Origin: Shewanella fodinae | GTDB lineage: Bacteria; Pseudomonadota; Gammaproteobacteria; Enterobacterales; Shewanellaceae | Assembly (NCBI RefSeq): GCF_014651955.1 | Contig: NZ_BMXW01000004.1 | Coordinates: 62,001 to 126,000 of the forward strand | DNA: 64,000 nt | Direction: 5' to 3' | Part shown: piece after piece, positions 1 to 8,448 of the stretch | Numbering within the stretch: position 1 is the stretch's first letter | Layout of the letters: every line of letters starts with the position of its first letter | Translations under genes and position numbers: made by a program | Notes under the pieces: generated by a model | What the model was told of the DNA's origin: nothing | The model's input: only the letters and a program-made list of their open reading frames with translations | The model's database searches: none

Positions 1-49
1 TTCGGAGTGAATAGCTACGTGTGATGTTTTTAGCTGTAGTGTTGTTATG

Positions 50-61
50 TGACAAATGTCA
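50..61. promoter_or_regulatory. Short palindrome upstream of the restriction endonuclease gene
   Basis: The 12-base inverted repeat TGACA-AA-TGTCA lies about 110 bases before the endonuclease start. The rest of the first 170 bases is AT-rich and I see no other gene in it. A regulatory role is only a guess, because no matching copy was seen near the methyltransferase or the XRE gene. Confidence 0.25.
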
Positions 62-172
62 TTTAAGAAAGTGGTGCTGATTCAAAGAGCATTAAATTTA
101 GCAATGAAAAGTATATAGTAGTGAATTAGGAAATGTGAAAACCACTCGCTGTTGCGCGGAATTTGTTACAAT

Positions 173-1498
173 ATGACTACATTTGAAGCAATCACGGATC
201 ATATGAAAGTTCTTGGTGCTACTAAGATCATCTTCAAGCCTCTTGCAAATAATGACAACACCAAACAACAGATCTACTTAGGTTCGGATTTTGATGTCAT
301 TCGTTCTATTCCATCTGGTGAAGTTTATGCGGATGGAATTAGTAAAAAGGGTCCTATTTTTAAAGCACCATTGGATTTTTATTGGATAGATGAAGACGGA
401 AACACTGATCAAGCGCCAAATAGCCAAATCATCTTATACCCCAAATACCCTGAAATTCGTATGTCAGGTTTTTTAGCTGGTACTGACCGAAAGCTGGATG
501 TTACCCCTCGTCATTTGATGCAACCACCAACGCAAGAAGAGCGAGCAAGAAGGAATGGTTTACATCGCTATCTAGTATTAGGTGTCAATAAAACAACCAT
601 TTGGGCATATTGCTCAGATTGGGAAGATAATCTAGCACTAGAGCTCAAACAACTAGTCGCCGATAATAAAGCAAATATAGTCGCTTCTGTTTTTTATGAA
701 TCGGTAGCTGTAGGCAAAACTAGTGAAGAGAAACTGCTAGAGAAATTGCGAACGATCTATGATGGTGGGCCAATTGAGTCATGTCGTTTACAAGCTAATG
801 GGATGAAAATCCCGTACAAAGCTCAGAACGGAGCAGGTTACACGCTAGAGGCGCAGTTTAATATTACGCCTAATGGATTCGCTGAACCTGATTTCATGGA
901 TTGGGAGCTTAAGTCTCATTCTGGTTCAGTGGTTACATTAATGACGCCAGAGCCAAATACTGGAGTTTATATTAAAGATGGTTTAAAAGCATTTTTAGAT
1001 TGCTATGCAACTAGAAAGCAAGAAGATCGTCTAGATTTTGCAAGCCGTCACGATGTGAATATAGAAAACCGCAAAACTAGCCTAACCTTGCGAATGGAAG
1101 GATATGACTCCAAATCAGGAAAAATTGTAGACCCTAATGGTGGCTTGATGCTTAGGGACAAAAACGGAGGATTGGCTGCAGGCTGGAGCTTCGATAAAGT
1201 CATTGAACACTGGAAAAGGAAGCACTCCAATACATGTTACGTAACTTATACGGTTAACAAGGATAATGATCTCCCACAATTTACGTATGGCCCTTATGTA
1301 ACCCTAGGACAAGGTACAACATTAGAACATTTTCTAAAATCACTTTATAACTGTATTATCTACTATGATCCTGGCATTAATATGAAGTTAGATGATGGAA
1401 AATGGAAACCGAAGAAACGAAGCCAGTTTAGAGTCAAATGGAAAGACATCCATCAGTTATATCGTTCGTTACGAGAACTTGATTTAAGAGAGGCATAG
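173..1498 (+). CDS. MvaI/BcnI-family type II restriction endonuclease
   Basis: Restriction half of a type II system, 441 residues. The conserved block around residues 225-250 (TLEAQF...PDFMDWELKS) carries the acidic and E-x-K residues expected of the PD-(D/E)XK active site in the MvaI/BcnI endonuclease family; the E and K are near residues 245 and 247. These enzymes are known to act as monomers that nick each strand of CCWGG or CCSGG. The gene converges on a Dcm-like methyltransferase gene, which is strong context and points to CCWGG. I chose ATG at 173 (MTTFEAIT); an in-frame TTG at 152 adds seven residues. No clear ribosome binding site precedes either. The gene is AT-rich compared with the chromosome to the right of 6.5 kb, fitting horizontal acquisition. 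Confidence 0.85.
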   Translation: MTTFEAITDHMKVLGATKIIFKPLANNDNTKQQIYLGSDFDVIRSIPSGEVYADGISKKGPIFKAPLDFYWIDEDGNTDQAPNSQIILYPKYPEIRMSGFLAGTDRKLDVTPRHLMQPPTQEERARRNGLHRYLVLGVNKTTIWAYCSDWEDNLALELKQLVADNKANIVASVFYESVAVGKTSEEKLLEKLRTIYDGGPIESCRLQANGMKIPYKAQNGAGYTLEAQFNITPNGFAEPDFMDWELKSHSGSVVTLMTPEPNTGVYIKDGLKAFLDCYATRKQEDRLDFASRHDVNIENRKTSLTLRMEGYDSKSGKIVDPNGGLMLRDKNGGLAAGWSFDKVIEHWKRKHSNTCYVTYTVNKDNDLPQFTYGPYVTLGQGTTLEHFLKSLYNCIIYYDPGINMKLDDGKWKPKKRSQFRVKWKDIHQLYRSLRELDLREA

Positions 1499-1556
1499 AC
1501 TTGACAAGAAGGTAGCGTTTGTTGTTCCTTAATCTCTTCGCAATAGATACGCTGAG

Positions 1557-1594
1557 AAAATCCGAGATCATCTTATATGATATTCTCGGATTTT
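1557..1594. terminator. Bidirectional terminator between endonuclease and methyltransferase genes
   Basis: An 11-base stem (AAAATCCGAGA with TCTCGGATTTT) encloses a 16-base loop. An A-run and a T-run on the two sides let it serve both converging genes. Confidence 0.7.
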
Positions 1595-1632
1595 AATGGA
1601 AAGCTAATCAACGATATAAAGCATCCAGCAAG

Positions 1633-3072
1633 CTAAGTTCTCTTGGTAATACGTTTAGGTATATTAGCTTTTACAGCTTCTCGAATATAAGGTTCCAGTA
1701 GTTTGGCTACCGCAGTAAAAACAGGTACAACAACGGAATTTCCGAATTGGCGGTATGCCTGTGTGTCTGAAACTGGAATACGAAATGGTTTGTCATCAAT
1801 TTTTTCAAAGCCCATTAATCTTGCGCATTCCCTTGGAGTCAAACGTCTTGGACGGTTTATTTGGTTACTAGGATCAGCAAAATTTTCTTCTCCTTTAGCC
1901 ATATCCCAACCACGATCAACTAAAATCTCTGAGCCGTCCTTATGGTATCTTGCGGACAATGTCCGAGCTACACTATGTGGTTTTTTAGGGTCAATTAACC
2001 CAAATCCAAATCCATTCCCCTTTGCTGCATGTTTTTTGGCGTAGTTATATAAATACGCCCAAAGTTTCTCTGTGAGGATGTATTTGCTATCGACTATGGG
2101 CTCCAAAAGCTCTCCAAACAATGGACGCGTCTCGGGGTAAAATTGGCTAATATTCCTTAACGAGAACCCCTTTTTCAGATGAAGGTCTCGGCGAAATCCA
2201 ACGAGGACAATACGCTCACGGTGTTGAGGTAAAAAATTTTTCCCATCAATGATCTTTGGATCATTACTGCCTGTTATTTCTGAATCAGAAATGTCATATC
2301 CAAGCTCATCTAAAGTGTCCATGATGACCTTGAATGTCTTTCCCCTATCATGGCTTTTAAGGTTTTTAACATTTTCTAAAACAAATATGGCTGGTTTTTT
2401 AGCATGTATAATTCTAGCCACATCAAAAAATAGAGTTCCTTGAGCTTCACACTCAAATCCATGTGCTCTCCCAAGAGAGTTCTTCTTACTTACTCCTGCT
2501 AGGCTAAAGGGCTGACAGGGAAAACCAGCCAAAAGTACGTCATGATCTGGTACCTCTTGATCAATGTTAATGTAGGCTTCTTCTTCAGAAATAGACTCAT
2601 CATTACTAAGTGTGATTTCCCTGATATCAAGATTGAAAACATGTTCTTTATCATCATTATACCAGTTAGCCTTATAGGTTCTGACAGCCTCTTTATTCCA
2701 CTCACTGGTGAATACACATTTTCCACCAATACTCTCAAATCCTGCTCGGATCCCACCAATACCGGCAAAAAGGTCAATAAAACGGAAGGTATAATTCGGA
2801 TGATTTTTTGGGGGGTCGGGAAGCATTTTCTTTAGTAGCGTTTCTTCTGCCAGTGTAAGTGACTTCGGTTGATATTTACCATTGACCCAACGATTAAGAG
2901 CTTCCCGGCTCCACTCGTTTTTCCCTACGCGCCTAAGTAGTTCTGCAACGTATTTTTGATCATAAATTTCAAGGACTTTTTCTAATAAATCTCGGTCAAG
3001 CTCTTGTCGGTTCTTTTCTTCAGTCTCTGCTTGAGCAAGTAAATCCTTTGCTAGCACGTCAAATTCAGACAT
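1633..3072 (-). CDS. dcm: Dcm-like DNA (cytosine-5) methyltransferase
   Basis: C5-cytosine methyltransferase, 479 residues, the protecting partner of the endonuclease at 173. All core motifs are present: [10 protein letters not shown] (SAM binding), [11 protein letters not shown] with the catalytic Cys, the ENV motif, QHRERI, and a C-terminal [10 protein letters not shown]. From memory the protein follows E. coli Dcm almost block for block ([38 protein letters not shown]), including the target-recognition region, so CCWGG is the likely target. I chose ATG at 3072 because AGGAGG sits four bases upstream; a longer in-frame reading to 3114 lacks this support. No vsr mismatch-repair gene follows, unlike the E. 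coli dcm locus. The gene converges on the endonuclease gene. Confidence 0.95.
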   Translation of the reverse strand: MSEFDVLAKDLLAQAETEEKNRQELDRDLLEKVLEIYDQKYVAELLRRVGKNEWSREALNRWVNGKYQPKSLTLAEETLLKKMLPDPPKNHPNYTFRFIDLFAGIGGIRAGFESIGGKCVFTSEWNKEAVRTYKANWYNDDKEHVFNLDIREITLSNDESISEEEAYINIDQEVPDHDVLLAGFPCQPFSLAGVSKKNSLGRAHGFECEAQGTLFFDVARIIHAKKPAIFVLENVKNLKSHDRGKTFKVIMDTLDELGYDISDSEITGSNDPKIIDGKNFLPQHRERIVLVGFRRDLHLKKGFSLRNISQFYPETRPLFGELLEPIVDSKYILTEKLWAYLYNYAKKHAAKGNGFGFGLIDPKKPHSVARTLSARYHKDGSEILVDRGWDMAKGEENFADPSNQINRPRRLTPRECARLMGFEKIDDKPFRIPVSDTQAYRQFGNSVVVPVFTAVAKLLEPYIREAVKANIPKRITKRT

Positions 3073-3095
3073 GATTCCTCCTGTGGGTCTTTTGG

Positions 3096-3110
3096 GTGAT
3101 AATCTATCAC
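3096..3110. promoter_or_regulatory. Palindrome in the dcm leader
   Basis: The 15-base sequence GTGATA-ATC-TATCAC is a perfect inverted repeat 24-38 bases upstream of the methyltransferase ATG, where an operator could act. Its regulator is unknown, and it differs from the boxes in front of the XRE gene. Confidence 0.35.
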
Positions 3111-3324
3111 TCATTTGACCCAGATAAAATATAAATATATGGATATTTAAACAGTGGTTGTTATTTGAGCAAAATTCAGTTCTGTATATTCAATGGATAA
3201 AGTAATCAGTCCTGATGAAAGTTAGAGGCTCAAACATCTTTTCAACATTATGATTTTGTTTAATTTTATATGTTTCTAGAAATATAGAGTATTTAGATGA
3301 GCCTTTGCCATTTTTGAACAATGC

Positions 3325-4662
3325 TTATTTGGCTTGCTCTATGTCTCTAATAAACTCATTTGAAAGAATGTTTTTCAGGCTGAAGATTTCCACGATGGAC
3401 AAATAGAGTTCATCTCTGTAGATGTCGTACAACACGCTGTCATGGGGTACGTAGGGTTGATAATGGTGGTCACCTAAGTCAATGTCCCACTGTGCATCAT
3501 TGATGATGAAACTATCGTCATAGTTGACGGTAAAACTCATCTGTAAGGTGGCCTGCTTGGTGAGGTCAACCATTTTAGTGTCGTCATTGTGTGTGACTAA
3601 CCGATATGCCTTACCTTCCTGTTGCTTAAAGGTGTTCAGTTTCATTTGACAGTGGTAGGTGACTGTCCGAGTGCCATTCTTAGCTTCGTGCGATTCCCAT
3701 TTGATAGTGGCGCAAGGTGACCAATTATCAAAAGCCTGACCAATAGAGGTTTGTTCATACCCTTCCAAGTAACTGTCCTTGATGGTACTGGCGGTATCAG
3801 ACTCATCAGATAAGACGATGAGGTAGGAAAGCCCAAAAAAAGCGACTAACGCAAGTGTATACACCGACAAAACGCCCCACCATTTATCCATCCACTTGGG
3901 CAGCCAAGGCCACAGCGTTTCTTTGAAGCGGTAGTAGCGGTAATAGTCGTAGTTGACCTGCATGGCGAATGTTACGGTGTTGATAGCAACTATCAATCTA
4001 TCGATGAATGCAGAGTCAGAAAACAACGCCCAAATCATGCCAATCGCAATGTTGACAATGGCTAATGCTAAGGTCAGATACAGTCCCTTTTTGAACATGC
4101 CCTTAGCGAAGTAATACAACGGACCAAAGAGTGCTCCCAAGAAATTAAACCGTAGTTTTCTTCGTTCCATCAGCGACCTCTGTCGTAATGCGTCAGAGCG
4201 TATAGCTTGCCGATACCCGACTTTATCCACCCCAAGCTCATCAAAGGTGTTGAATATCATCTGCCACCCTTTACTTAGTGAAGAGTAGTCCCGGTGGGCA
4301 GTACGGGGTTTTGCATTATCGGAAGGGAGGATGTGTGGCGTTTTCAATGACTGGTTTCGCGTTCCCGTTGCGGGCTTGGCCTGTTGAACACGCTCTGGCG
4401 CTGACGGTTTTGCTGCTGGCTTTGTTTCAGGCAGTGCGGCTTCTTTTAGATAGGTGATTATCCCCACAGACAACAGCTTGGCATGAATAGCAGAGGCTTC
4501 ACTGGCATTCAGGTGCTTTTTAATGCACAGCTCTTTGCCTGAGAGCAGCAAGTAAGCTTTGTCCTCGGGGAGCTTGAGATATCGCGCTAAGGCAATCGCA
4601 AGCTTTTGTGGTTCCTTGCCTTCAATGACTTCACCTTTAAAGATGATGTTAAACGTACCCAT
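3325..4662 (-). CDS. DUF2628-like inner-membrane protein of unknown function
   Basis: 445 residues. Residues 1-75 form a small soluble domain (MGTFNIIFKG...), followed by a Pro/Ala/Lys-rich linker to about residue 125. A membrane domain then starts with a block like DUF2628 (FNFLGALFGPLYYFAKGMFK) and has about three or four hydrophobic segments up to residue 285. The C-terminal 160 residues are soluble and contain two cysteines (SPCATIKW, YHCQMK). No enzymatic motif was seen. AAGGAAG precedes the ATG. The gene sits between dcm and the XRE regulator, on the same strand as dcm, and its promoter region holds the XRE operator boxes, so it may share that regulator. It is probably island cargo; function is unknown. 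Confidence 0.75.
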   Translation of the reverse strand: MGTFNIIFKGEVIEGKEPQKLAIALARYLKLPEDKAYLLLSGKELCIKKHLNASEASAIHAKLLSVGIITYLKEAALPETKPAAKPSAPERVQQAKPATGTRNQSLKTPHILPSDNAKPRTAHRDYSSLSKGWQMIFNTFDELGVDKVGYRQAIRSDALRQRSLMERRKLRFNFLGALFGPLYYFAKGMFKKGLYLTLALAIVNIAIGMIWALFSDSAFIDRLIVAINTVTFAMQVNYDYYRYYRFKETLWPWLPKWMDKWWGVLSVYTLALVAFFGLSYLIVLSDESDTASTIKDSYLEGYEQTSIGQAFDNWSPCATIKWESHEAKNGTRTVTYHCQMKLNTFKQQEGKAYRLVTHNDDTKMVDLTKQATLQMSFTVNYDDSFIINDAQWDIDLGDHHYQPYVPHDSVLYDIYRDELYLSIVEIFSLKNILSNEFIRDIEQAK

Positions 4663-4740
4663 TAACTTCCTTCCTAGAGTTTCAGGACGAGCGCAGTGAG
4701 GGCATCTATTGGGATACCCTTGAACTCGTCGATTAAATGA

Positions 4741-4773
4741 GGACTATACTCCGCAAAATGCGGATTATAATCC
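4741..4773. promoter_or_regulatory. Two C-box-like operators for the XRE regulator
   Basis: GGACTATACTCC (4741-4752) and the perfect palindrome GGATTATAATCC (4762-4773) are spaced 21 bases centre to centre, two helical turns. This resembles the tandem C-boxes (GACT/AGTC around a TATA core) through which restriction-modification controller proteins regulate themselves. The boxes lie between the divergent DUF2628-like and XRE genes and could control both. Confidence 0.65.
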
Positions 4774-4827
4774 GTGGATAGTTCACAGGCAAATTCTCAT
4801 AGTGACCCCTTGAATAACAGGAGTCCT

Positions 4828-5055
4828 ATGAACAACTTGGCCGTGAAAGTGGGTCTGTCTGTGCGGCAGATGCGCATACAGAAAAAACTCTCTCAGGACG
4901 AGCTAGCCCTCAGAGCTGAGATTGACCGAAGTTATGTTGGTCGTATTGAGCGTGCAGAGGTGAATATCACTCTGGATATGCTGTACAAGATTGCCGAGGT
5001 ACTCGGCTGTGAAGCGATTGAGCTATTGCCAACCCGAGAAGAGTTGGACGACTAG
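4828..5055 (+). CDS. XRE-family regulator, C-protein-like
   Basis: A 75-residue protein that is a single helix-turn-helix domain of the Cro/C1 (XRE) type: VRQMRIQKKLSQDELALRAE, then SYVGRIERAEVNITL, then LYKIAEVLGC. Length and layout match restriction-modification controller (C) proteins, small dimeric regulators that bind paired palindromes and time endonuclease expression. I chose ATG at 4828 because AGGAG lies five bases upstream; the in-frame GTG at 4774 overlaps the operator. Its stop codon shares CTAG with the stop of the converging integrase gene. It is 1.7 kb from the methyltransferase with one gene between, so control of the restriction pair is an inference. Confidence 0.85.
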   Translation: MNNLAVKVGLSVRQMRIQKKLSQDELALRAEIDRSYVGRIERAEVNITLDMLYKIAEVLGCEAIELLPTREELDD

Positions 5056-6326
5056 ATACACCCTAATTGCCGATAGCGTACCTGCCACTCTTTAAGCGTG
5101 TCAGCGAGATGCTGTTTGTGTTTATCACTCACCTTGGCTTTGGTGCGTTTTACCATCGCTTTCCCCAGGTCGACGCCGGAGAGTTCTTTACTGAACATCT
5201 TCGGAATAACATGGCTGTAGTGCTGCTCAATCATGGTGATACTGGTGCCACATTGCTTTGCCAACACTTCCATGTTCACGCCCGCCAGTAACTGCCATGT
5301 GATGTAGGTATGGCGCAATGAGTAGAGCGTTCTCACTCCATGTGGAGACTCTTTTAAACCTGCTTCGGTCAGCGCCTTATCAAACGCTTTGCTGAGTTCT
5401 TTGGTATCACTGCCATCGGCCAACCGAAACAGCTTGTCAGTTCGTTTTCGATTAGGAAACCGTTCTCTCAATGTCTGAATACTGGAAAAGATTTCATCAC
5501 GACAAACCACTTCCCGAGTACCCGTGTGTTTAACGGTTTTCCCCTTTCTCACGGTGATATAGAAAATGATGTTGTGCTCATTGGTATCAATATGGATATC
5601 ACCCCACGTTAAGCTTTCCATCTCCGTGCCGGGACGAATACCGGTATTGACCGCAAATTCCATATAGTCCATTAACAGTTCACGGATTTGTCGCGTCTTT
5701 TCTTTACGGCTGTTTTGTTCCAACTCCCACACCATATCAAAGGCTTTGTCGTATTCTTCTGGTGAGAAATGCGCTCGTCGTTGTGACTCAACACCTTTGG
5801 TTGATAGGGAAGGGACTTGGGCAGCCAGCATCCACTTACGTTCCACGGCTTCCTTGAACACTAACTGCATGGCAGCGTTATGGTTCAGTAGTGTCGACTT
5901 GGCAGGGTTACGACCGAGTTGCTCTGTTCGCCATATGTCGAATGCTCGCAGTTTCTCAACATCAATCGAGGTGATGTAAGTCCGGTCAAAAAAGGGAATA
6001 TGGTACTTACGTAACACCTGAATGTAGGTCGTGTACTTTTCGACATCCTTACCATTGTCGATTGCCGCTTGCATGGTACTGATAGCCTTCTCTGCCACAT
6101 CCCGGAAACGCTTGGAGCCCACCAGTAGGTTACGGTCGGCCATGAACTCGAACTCCATCTGGAGTCGATAAGCCATGGCGATGGCTTTTTCTTTTTCCTT
6201 TTGTTTAGTAGCCTTGGCAACCCATTTGCCCGCGACCTTGATCCGGGCATACCAACGCTCACTATTGTCCTGTTTGTAGACATACAATTCGTCAGTGATA
6301 TCATGTCTTTCGAGTTGTTTACTCAT
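5052..6326 (-). CDS. Tyrosine-type site-specific integrase
   Basis: Phage/island integrase, 424 residues from the chosen start. An N-terminal arm-binding region (KWVAKATKQKEKEKAIAMAYRLQ) is followed by a core-binding domain and the catalytic domain: the first Arg in NTGIRPGTEMESLTW, the HxxR box in YSLRHTYITW, and the nucleophile Tyr in EQHYSHV. It begins about 100 bases from a tRNA-Leu 3' fragment, so it is the enzyme that put the island there. The ORF is open to 6416, but the sequence beyond 6326 encodes a poorly matching extension and reaches the attachment site; neither start has a good ribosome binding site. Confidence 0.93.
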   Translation of the reverse strand: MSKQLERHDITDELYVYKQDNSERWYARIKVAGKWVAKATKQKEKEKAIAMAYRLQMEFEFMADRNLLVGSKRFRDVAEKAISTMQAAIDNGKDVEKYTTYIQVLRKYHIPFFDRTYITSIDVEKLRAFDIWRTEQLGRNPAKSTLLNHNAAMQLVFKEAVERKWMLAAQVPSLSTKGVESQRRAHFSPEEYDKAFDMVWELEQNSRKEKTRQIRELLMDYMEFAVNTGIRPGTEMESLTWGDIHIDTNEHNIIFYITVRKGKTVKHTGTREVVCRDEIFSSIQTLRERFPNRKRTDKLFRLADGSDTKELSKAFDKALTEAGLKESPHGVRTLYSLRHTYITWQLLAGVNMEVLAKQCGTSITMIEQHYSHVIPKMFSKELSGVDLGKAMVKRTKAKVSDKHKQHLADTLKEWQVRYRQLGCI

Positions 6327-6422
6327 GGTCTGCGTCTGATGTAAGTCATGCAAAGAATTTGCAAAGTGTTTATATGATGATGTAACTAGCTGAAAAATAA
6401 TAGTAGTTTTATACACTACTTA

Positions 6423-6477
6423 TTCAAAATCCCCCGCCCTTAAAAGCGTGACGGTTCGAGTCCGTCCTCTGGTACCA
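6423..6477 (+). repeat. tRNA-Leu(CAA) 3' fragment, integrase attachment site
   Basis: Starting in an anticodon-loop-like TTCAAAA, the 55 bases read as anticodon stem 3' side, a class II variable arm (CGC...GCG), a perfect T-arm (GACGG-TTCGAGT-CCGTC), acceptor strand CTCTGGT, and ACCA. No 5' half is present upstream; the integrase gene is there instead. This is what integration into the anticodon loop leaves at one end. The intact tRNA should lie beyond the left edge of the window. Confidence 0.8.
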
Positions 6478-6508
6478 TCTCTTCTAGAGAGAACATCTAG
6501 AAAGAGCT

Positions 6509-6531
6509 AACCGACGAAAGTCGGTTTTTTT
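6509..6531 (+). terminator. Terminator behind the tRNA-Leu fragment
   Basis: AACCGAC-GAAA-GTCGGTT followed by a run of T. It is the native tRNA terminator and is repeated in similar form after the second tRNA fragment at 6692. Confidence 0.75.
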
Positions 6532-6625
6532 ATGTCTGAAATTTGGTGTACCGGCGGGTTTAAGCTTCAATGCTGTGTTGCTAGCAAACCTGCGAGCACA
6601 GGGGATTCGCTTTCAATAACATCGG

Positions 6626-6675
6626 CCCCGCCCTTAAAAGCGTGACGGTTCGAGTCCGTCCTCTGGTACCATCTC
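6626..6675 (+). repeat. Second tRNA-Leu 3' fragment (direct repeat of the att site)
   Basis: These 50 bases are identical to 6432-6481, covering the variable arm, T-arm, acceptor, CCA and four following bases. Upstream sequence does not fold as the 5' part of a tRNA, so this is also only a fragment. It marks an older or tandem integration, or a decayed second tRNA copy. Confidence 0.8.
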
Positions 6676-6691
6676 CTTGAGAGATAACAGG

Positions 6692-6713
6692 CCGACGATA
6701 AGTCGGTTTTTTT
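6692..6713 (+). terminator. Terminator behind the second tRNA-Leu fragment
   Basis: CCGAC-GATAA-GTCGG followed by seven T. It is the counterpart of the terminator at 6509, showing that the duplication included the downstream flank before it diverged. Confidence 0.65.
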
Positions 6714-7191
6714 GTCTCTGTTTCCAGCACTTATCCTCCCTTTGCGCCCCAATATTTTGGGTACAACTGTACGCAGCATTCATCTTCCGATGTGCTGGTC
6801 GGCTCCAAACTTTGCATGAGATCTCAGGATGGCTAATAAGATGCTTTGGGGTGTTGTGCGTCCACAGGGTTTTACTCATCTATAAATGCTGTGCTAGAAC
6901 TCGCCTAAATTCTCAGTGATGTCACTAATTAAATATCCCCATTCAATGACAGGTCTTAGTGCTTGATGCTTAAATTCGGGCCTGAATCTCTGATTGTTCA
7001 TGGTTGTGCCCCAAAGCTCCAATATTTAGTCCACTCTAATGGCAAACAACTGCTGTTGATTCAGCGTTGCTAGAGCAAAGTCAAACACAGTGAATAATGT
7101 TTTTCTTGCCAGAGCAGCAGGTGCATCTGGTAGTTTTATCGCCAATTTTGTACATTGATTTCGCCTGCCATTTAGACAATCGGAGCGTCAA
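6714..7191. other. Intergenic stretch without a recognised gene
   Basis: Short open frames here look like chance readings. Some are the tRNA fragments read on the reverse strand. I see no RNA gene, insertion sequence or clear operator. Confidence 0.5.
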
Positions 7192-8169
7192 ATGAAACAC
7201 AGCATCGCACTTATGGCTGTCATAGGTTGTTTAATGTTTTTCTCCCTGCAAACTGTGAGTGCTGGGTCATTGTTAGAGCGATTCAAAGAGCGTCGTGCAG
7301 AGCGACTTAATCAAGACAATGAAGCCCTATTTACTGAGAGCAGTGATGCTGCAGCAGCGTTTGCCAATGACCATATCACCGTCCGTCATAACATTGCCTA
7401 CGGCGACGATAAATTACAGCAACTGGACAGCTACGCCCCACGTCAACTTCAGCAACCTGCTCCCGTTGTGGTAATGGTGCATGGCGGCGCGTGGCGCATT
7501 GGCGACAAGACAAGTAGCAATGTGGTGGTGAACAAAGTGAAACGCTGGGTGCCACAAGGGATCGTCTTTATCTCGGTCAATTACCGTATGTTACCCGATG
7601 CCGCACCGGCAGTGCAGGCCGCCGATGTCGCCAAAGCAGTCGCTTATATGCAGCAACATGCTACGGAGTTTCAGATTGACCCGCACCAACTGGTGTTGAT
7701 GGGGCATTCTGCGGGGGCGCATTTAATCAGTTTGCTGGCGACTGATGTATCATTGCAACAACGCTATCAAGTACAACCCTGGTTAGCGACGGTAGCCTTG
7801 GACAGTGCTGCTTACGATGTCGTTGAGATTATGGAGCGCTCGCATTACCGCTTCTATGATGCCGCCTTTGGTAAAGACATGGCCTATTGGCAGCAGAACT
7901 CACCGAAGTTACAGATGAAAGGCAAAATCGCGCCATTTTTGGCGGTTTGTTCATCAAAACGCCCAGACAAGCCTTGTGAGCAAGCCGAGGCATTTGTCAC
8001 CCAAGCGAAGGCGCTGGGCAGCACCGCAACGTTAATGCCTGAGGCGATGACACACAAAGAAATCAATCGTGATGTCGGTGTGGTCATGCCTTATACCACC
8101 GACATTGAGCACTTTCTAAGTCAACAGAGCGAGCGTTGGGCGCAACGACTGCAACCACGTAAACCGTAG
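7192..8169 (+). CDS. Secreted alpha/beta hydrolase (esterase/lipase-like)
   Basis: 325 residues with a signal peptide (hydrophobic 5-20, cleavage after VSA near residue 24), so exported. The alpha/beta-hydrolase core shows HGGAW (about 97-101, oxyanion hole) and the nucleophile elbow GHSAGAH with Ser near 173. A candidate catalytic His is in the MTHKEINRD segment near the C-terminus. The HGG plus GHSAG pattern is typical of the esterase/lipase and kynurenine-formamidase-like branch (BD-FAE type). Substrate cannot be told. GGAG precedes the ATG by about nine bases. The gene stands alone, with 280 bases to the next gene on the same strand. Confidence 0.8.
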   Translation: MKHSIALMAVIGCLMFFSLQTVSAGSLLERFKERRAERLNQDNEALFTESSDAAAAFANDHITVRHNIAYGDDKLQQLDSYAPRQLQQPAPVVVMVHGGAWRIGDKTSSNVVVNKVKRWVPQGIVFISVNYRMLPDAAPAVQAADVAKAVAYMQQHATEFQIDPHQLVLMGHSAGAHLISLLATDVSLQQRYQVQPWLATVALDSAAYDVVEIMERSHYRFYDAAFGKDMAYWQQNSPKLQMKGKIAPFLAVCSSKRPDKPCEQAEAFVTQAKALGSTATLMPEAMTHKEINRDVGVVMPYTTDIEHFLSQQSERWAQRLQPRKP

Positions 8170-8448
8170 CAAAATTGCACCTTTGTCACTGGGATTGGGC
8201 TTTGATGTGATGACGGTTAATCGCTGACCATCGCGTTTTTTGTGCAAAAGGGTTGCATTCACTCCATAAGTTTATTCTTATAGATGATAGTTTTTGGGGA
8301 AACAATGACAGATTGCTGCTAGCGATTGCAAGGCGGTAGTGTACTTAACCACGCCCTGTGACTTACCGGGTCTAGAGCTTATTTCATTGATTTTAATATT
8401 TTTAAAGGTTTATACGGAAATCTTGGTAGCGCAAGATCTGGAGTGGAT

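Noticed and set aside
5052..6326. Prophage
   Set aside because: Only an integrase is present; no structural, lysis or replication genes are seen, so a small island is the simpler reading.
6567..6879. Minus-strand frames reading RWYQRTDSNR and MVPEDGLEPS
   Set aside because: These are the tRNA-Leu fragments read backwards, a common false gene call.
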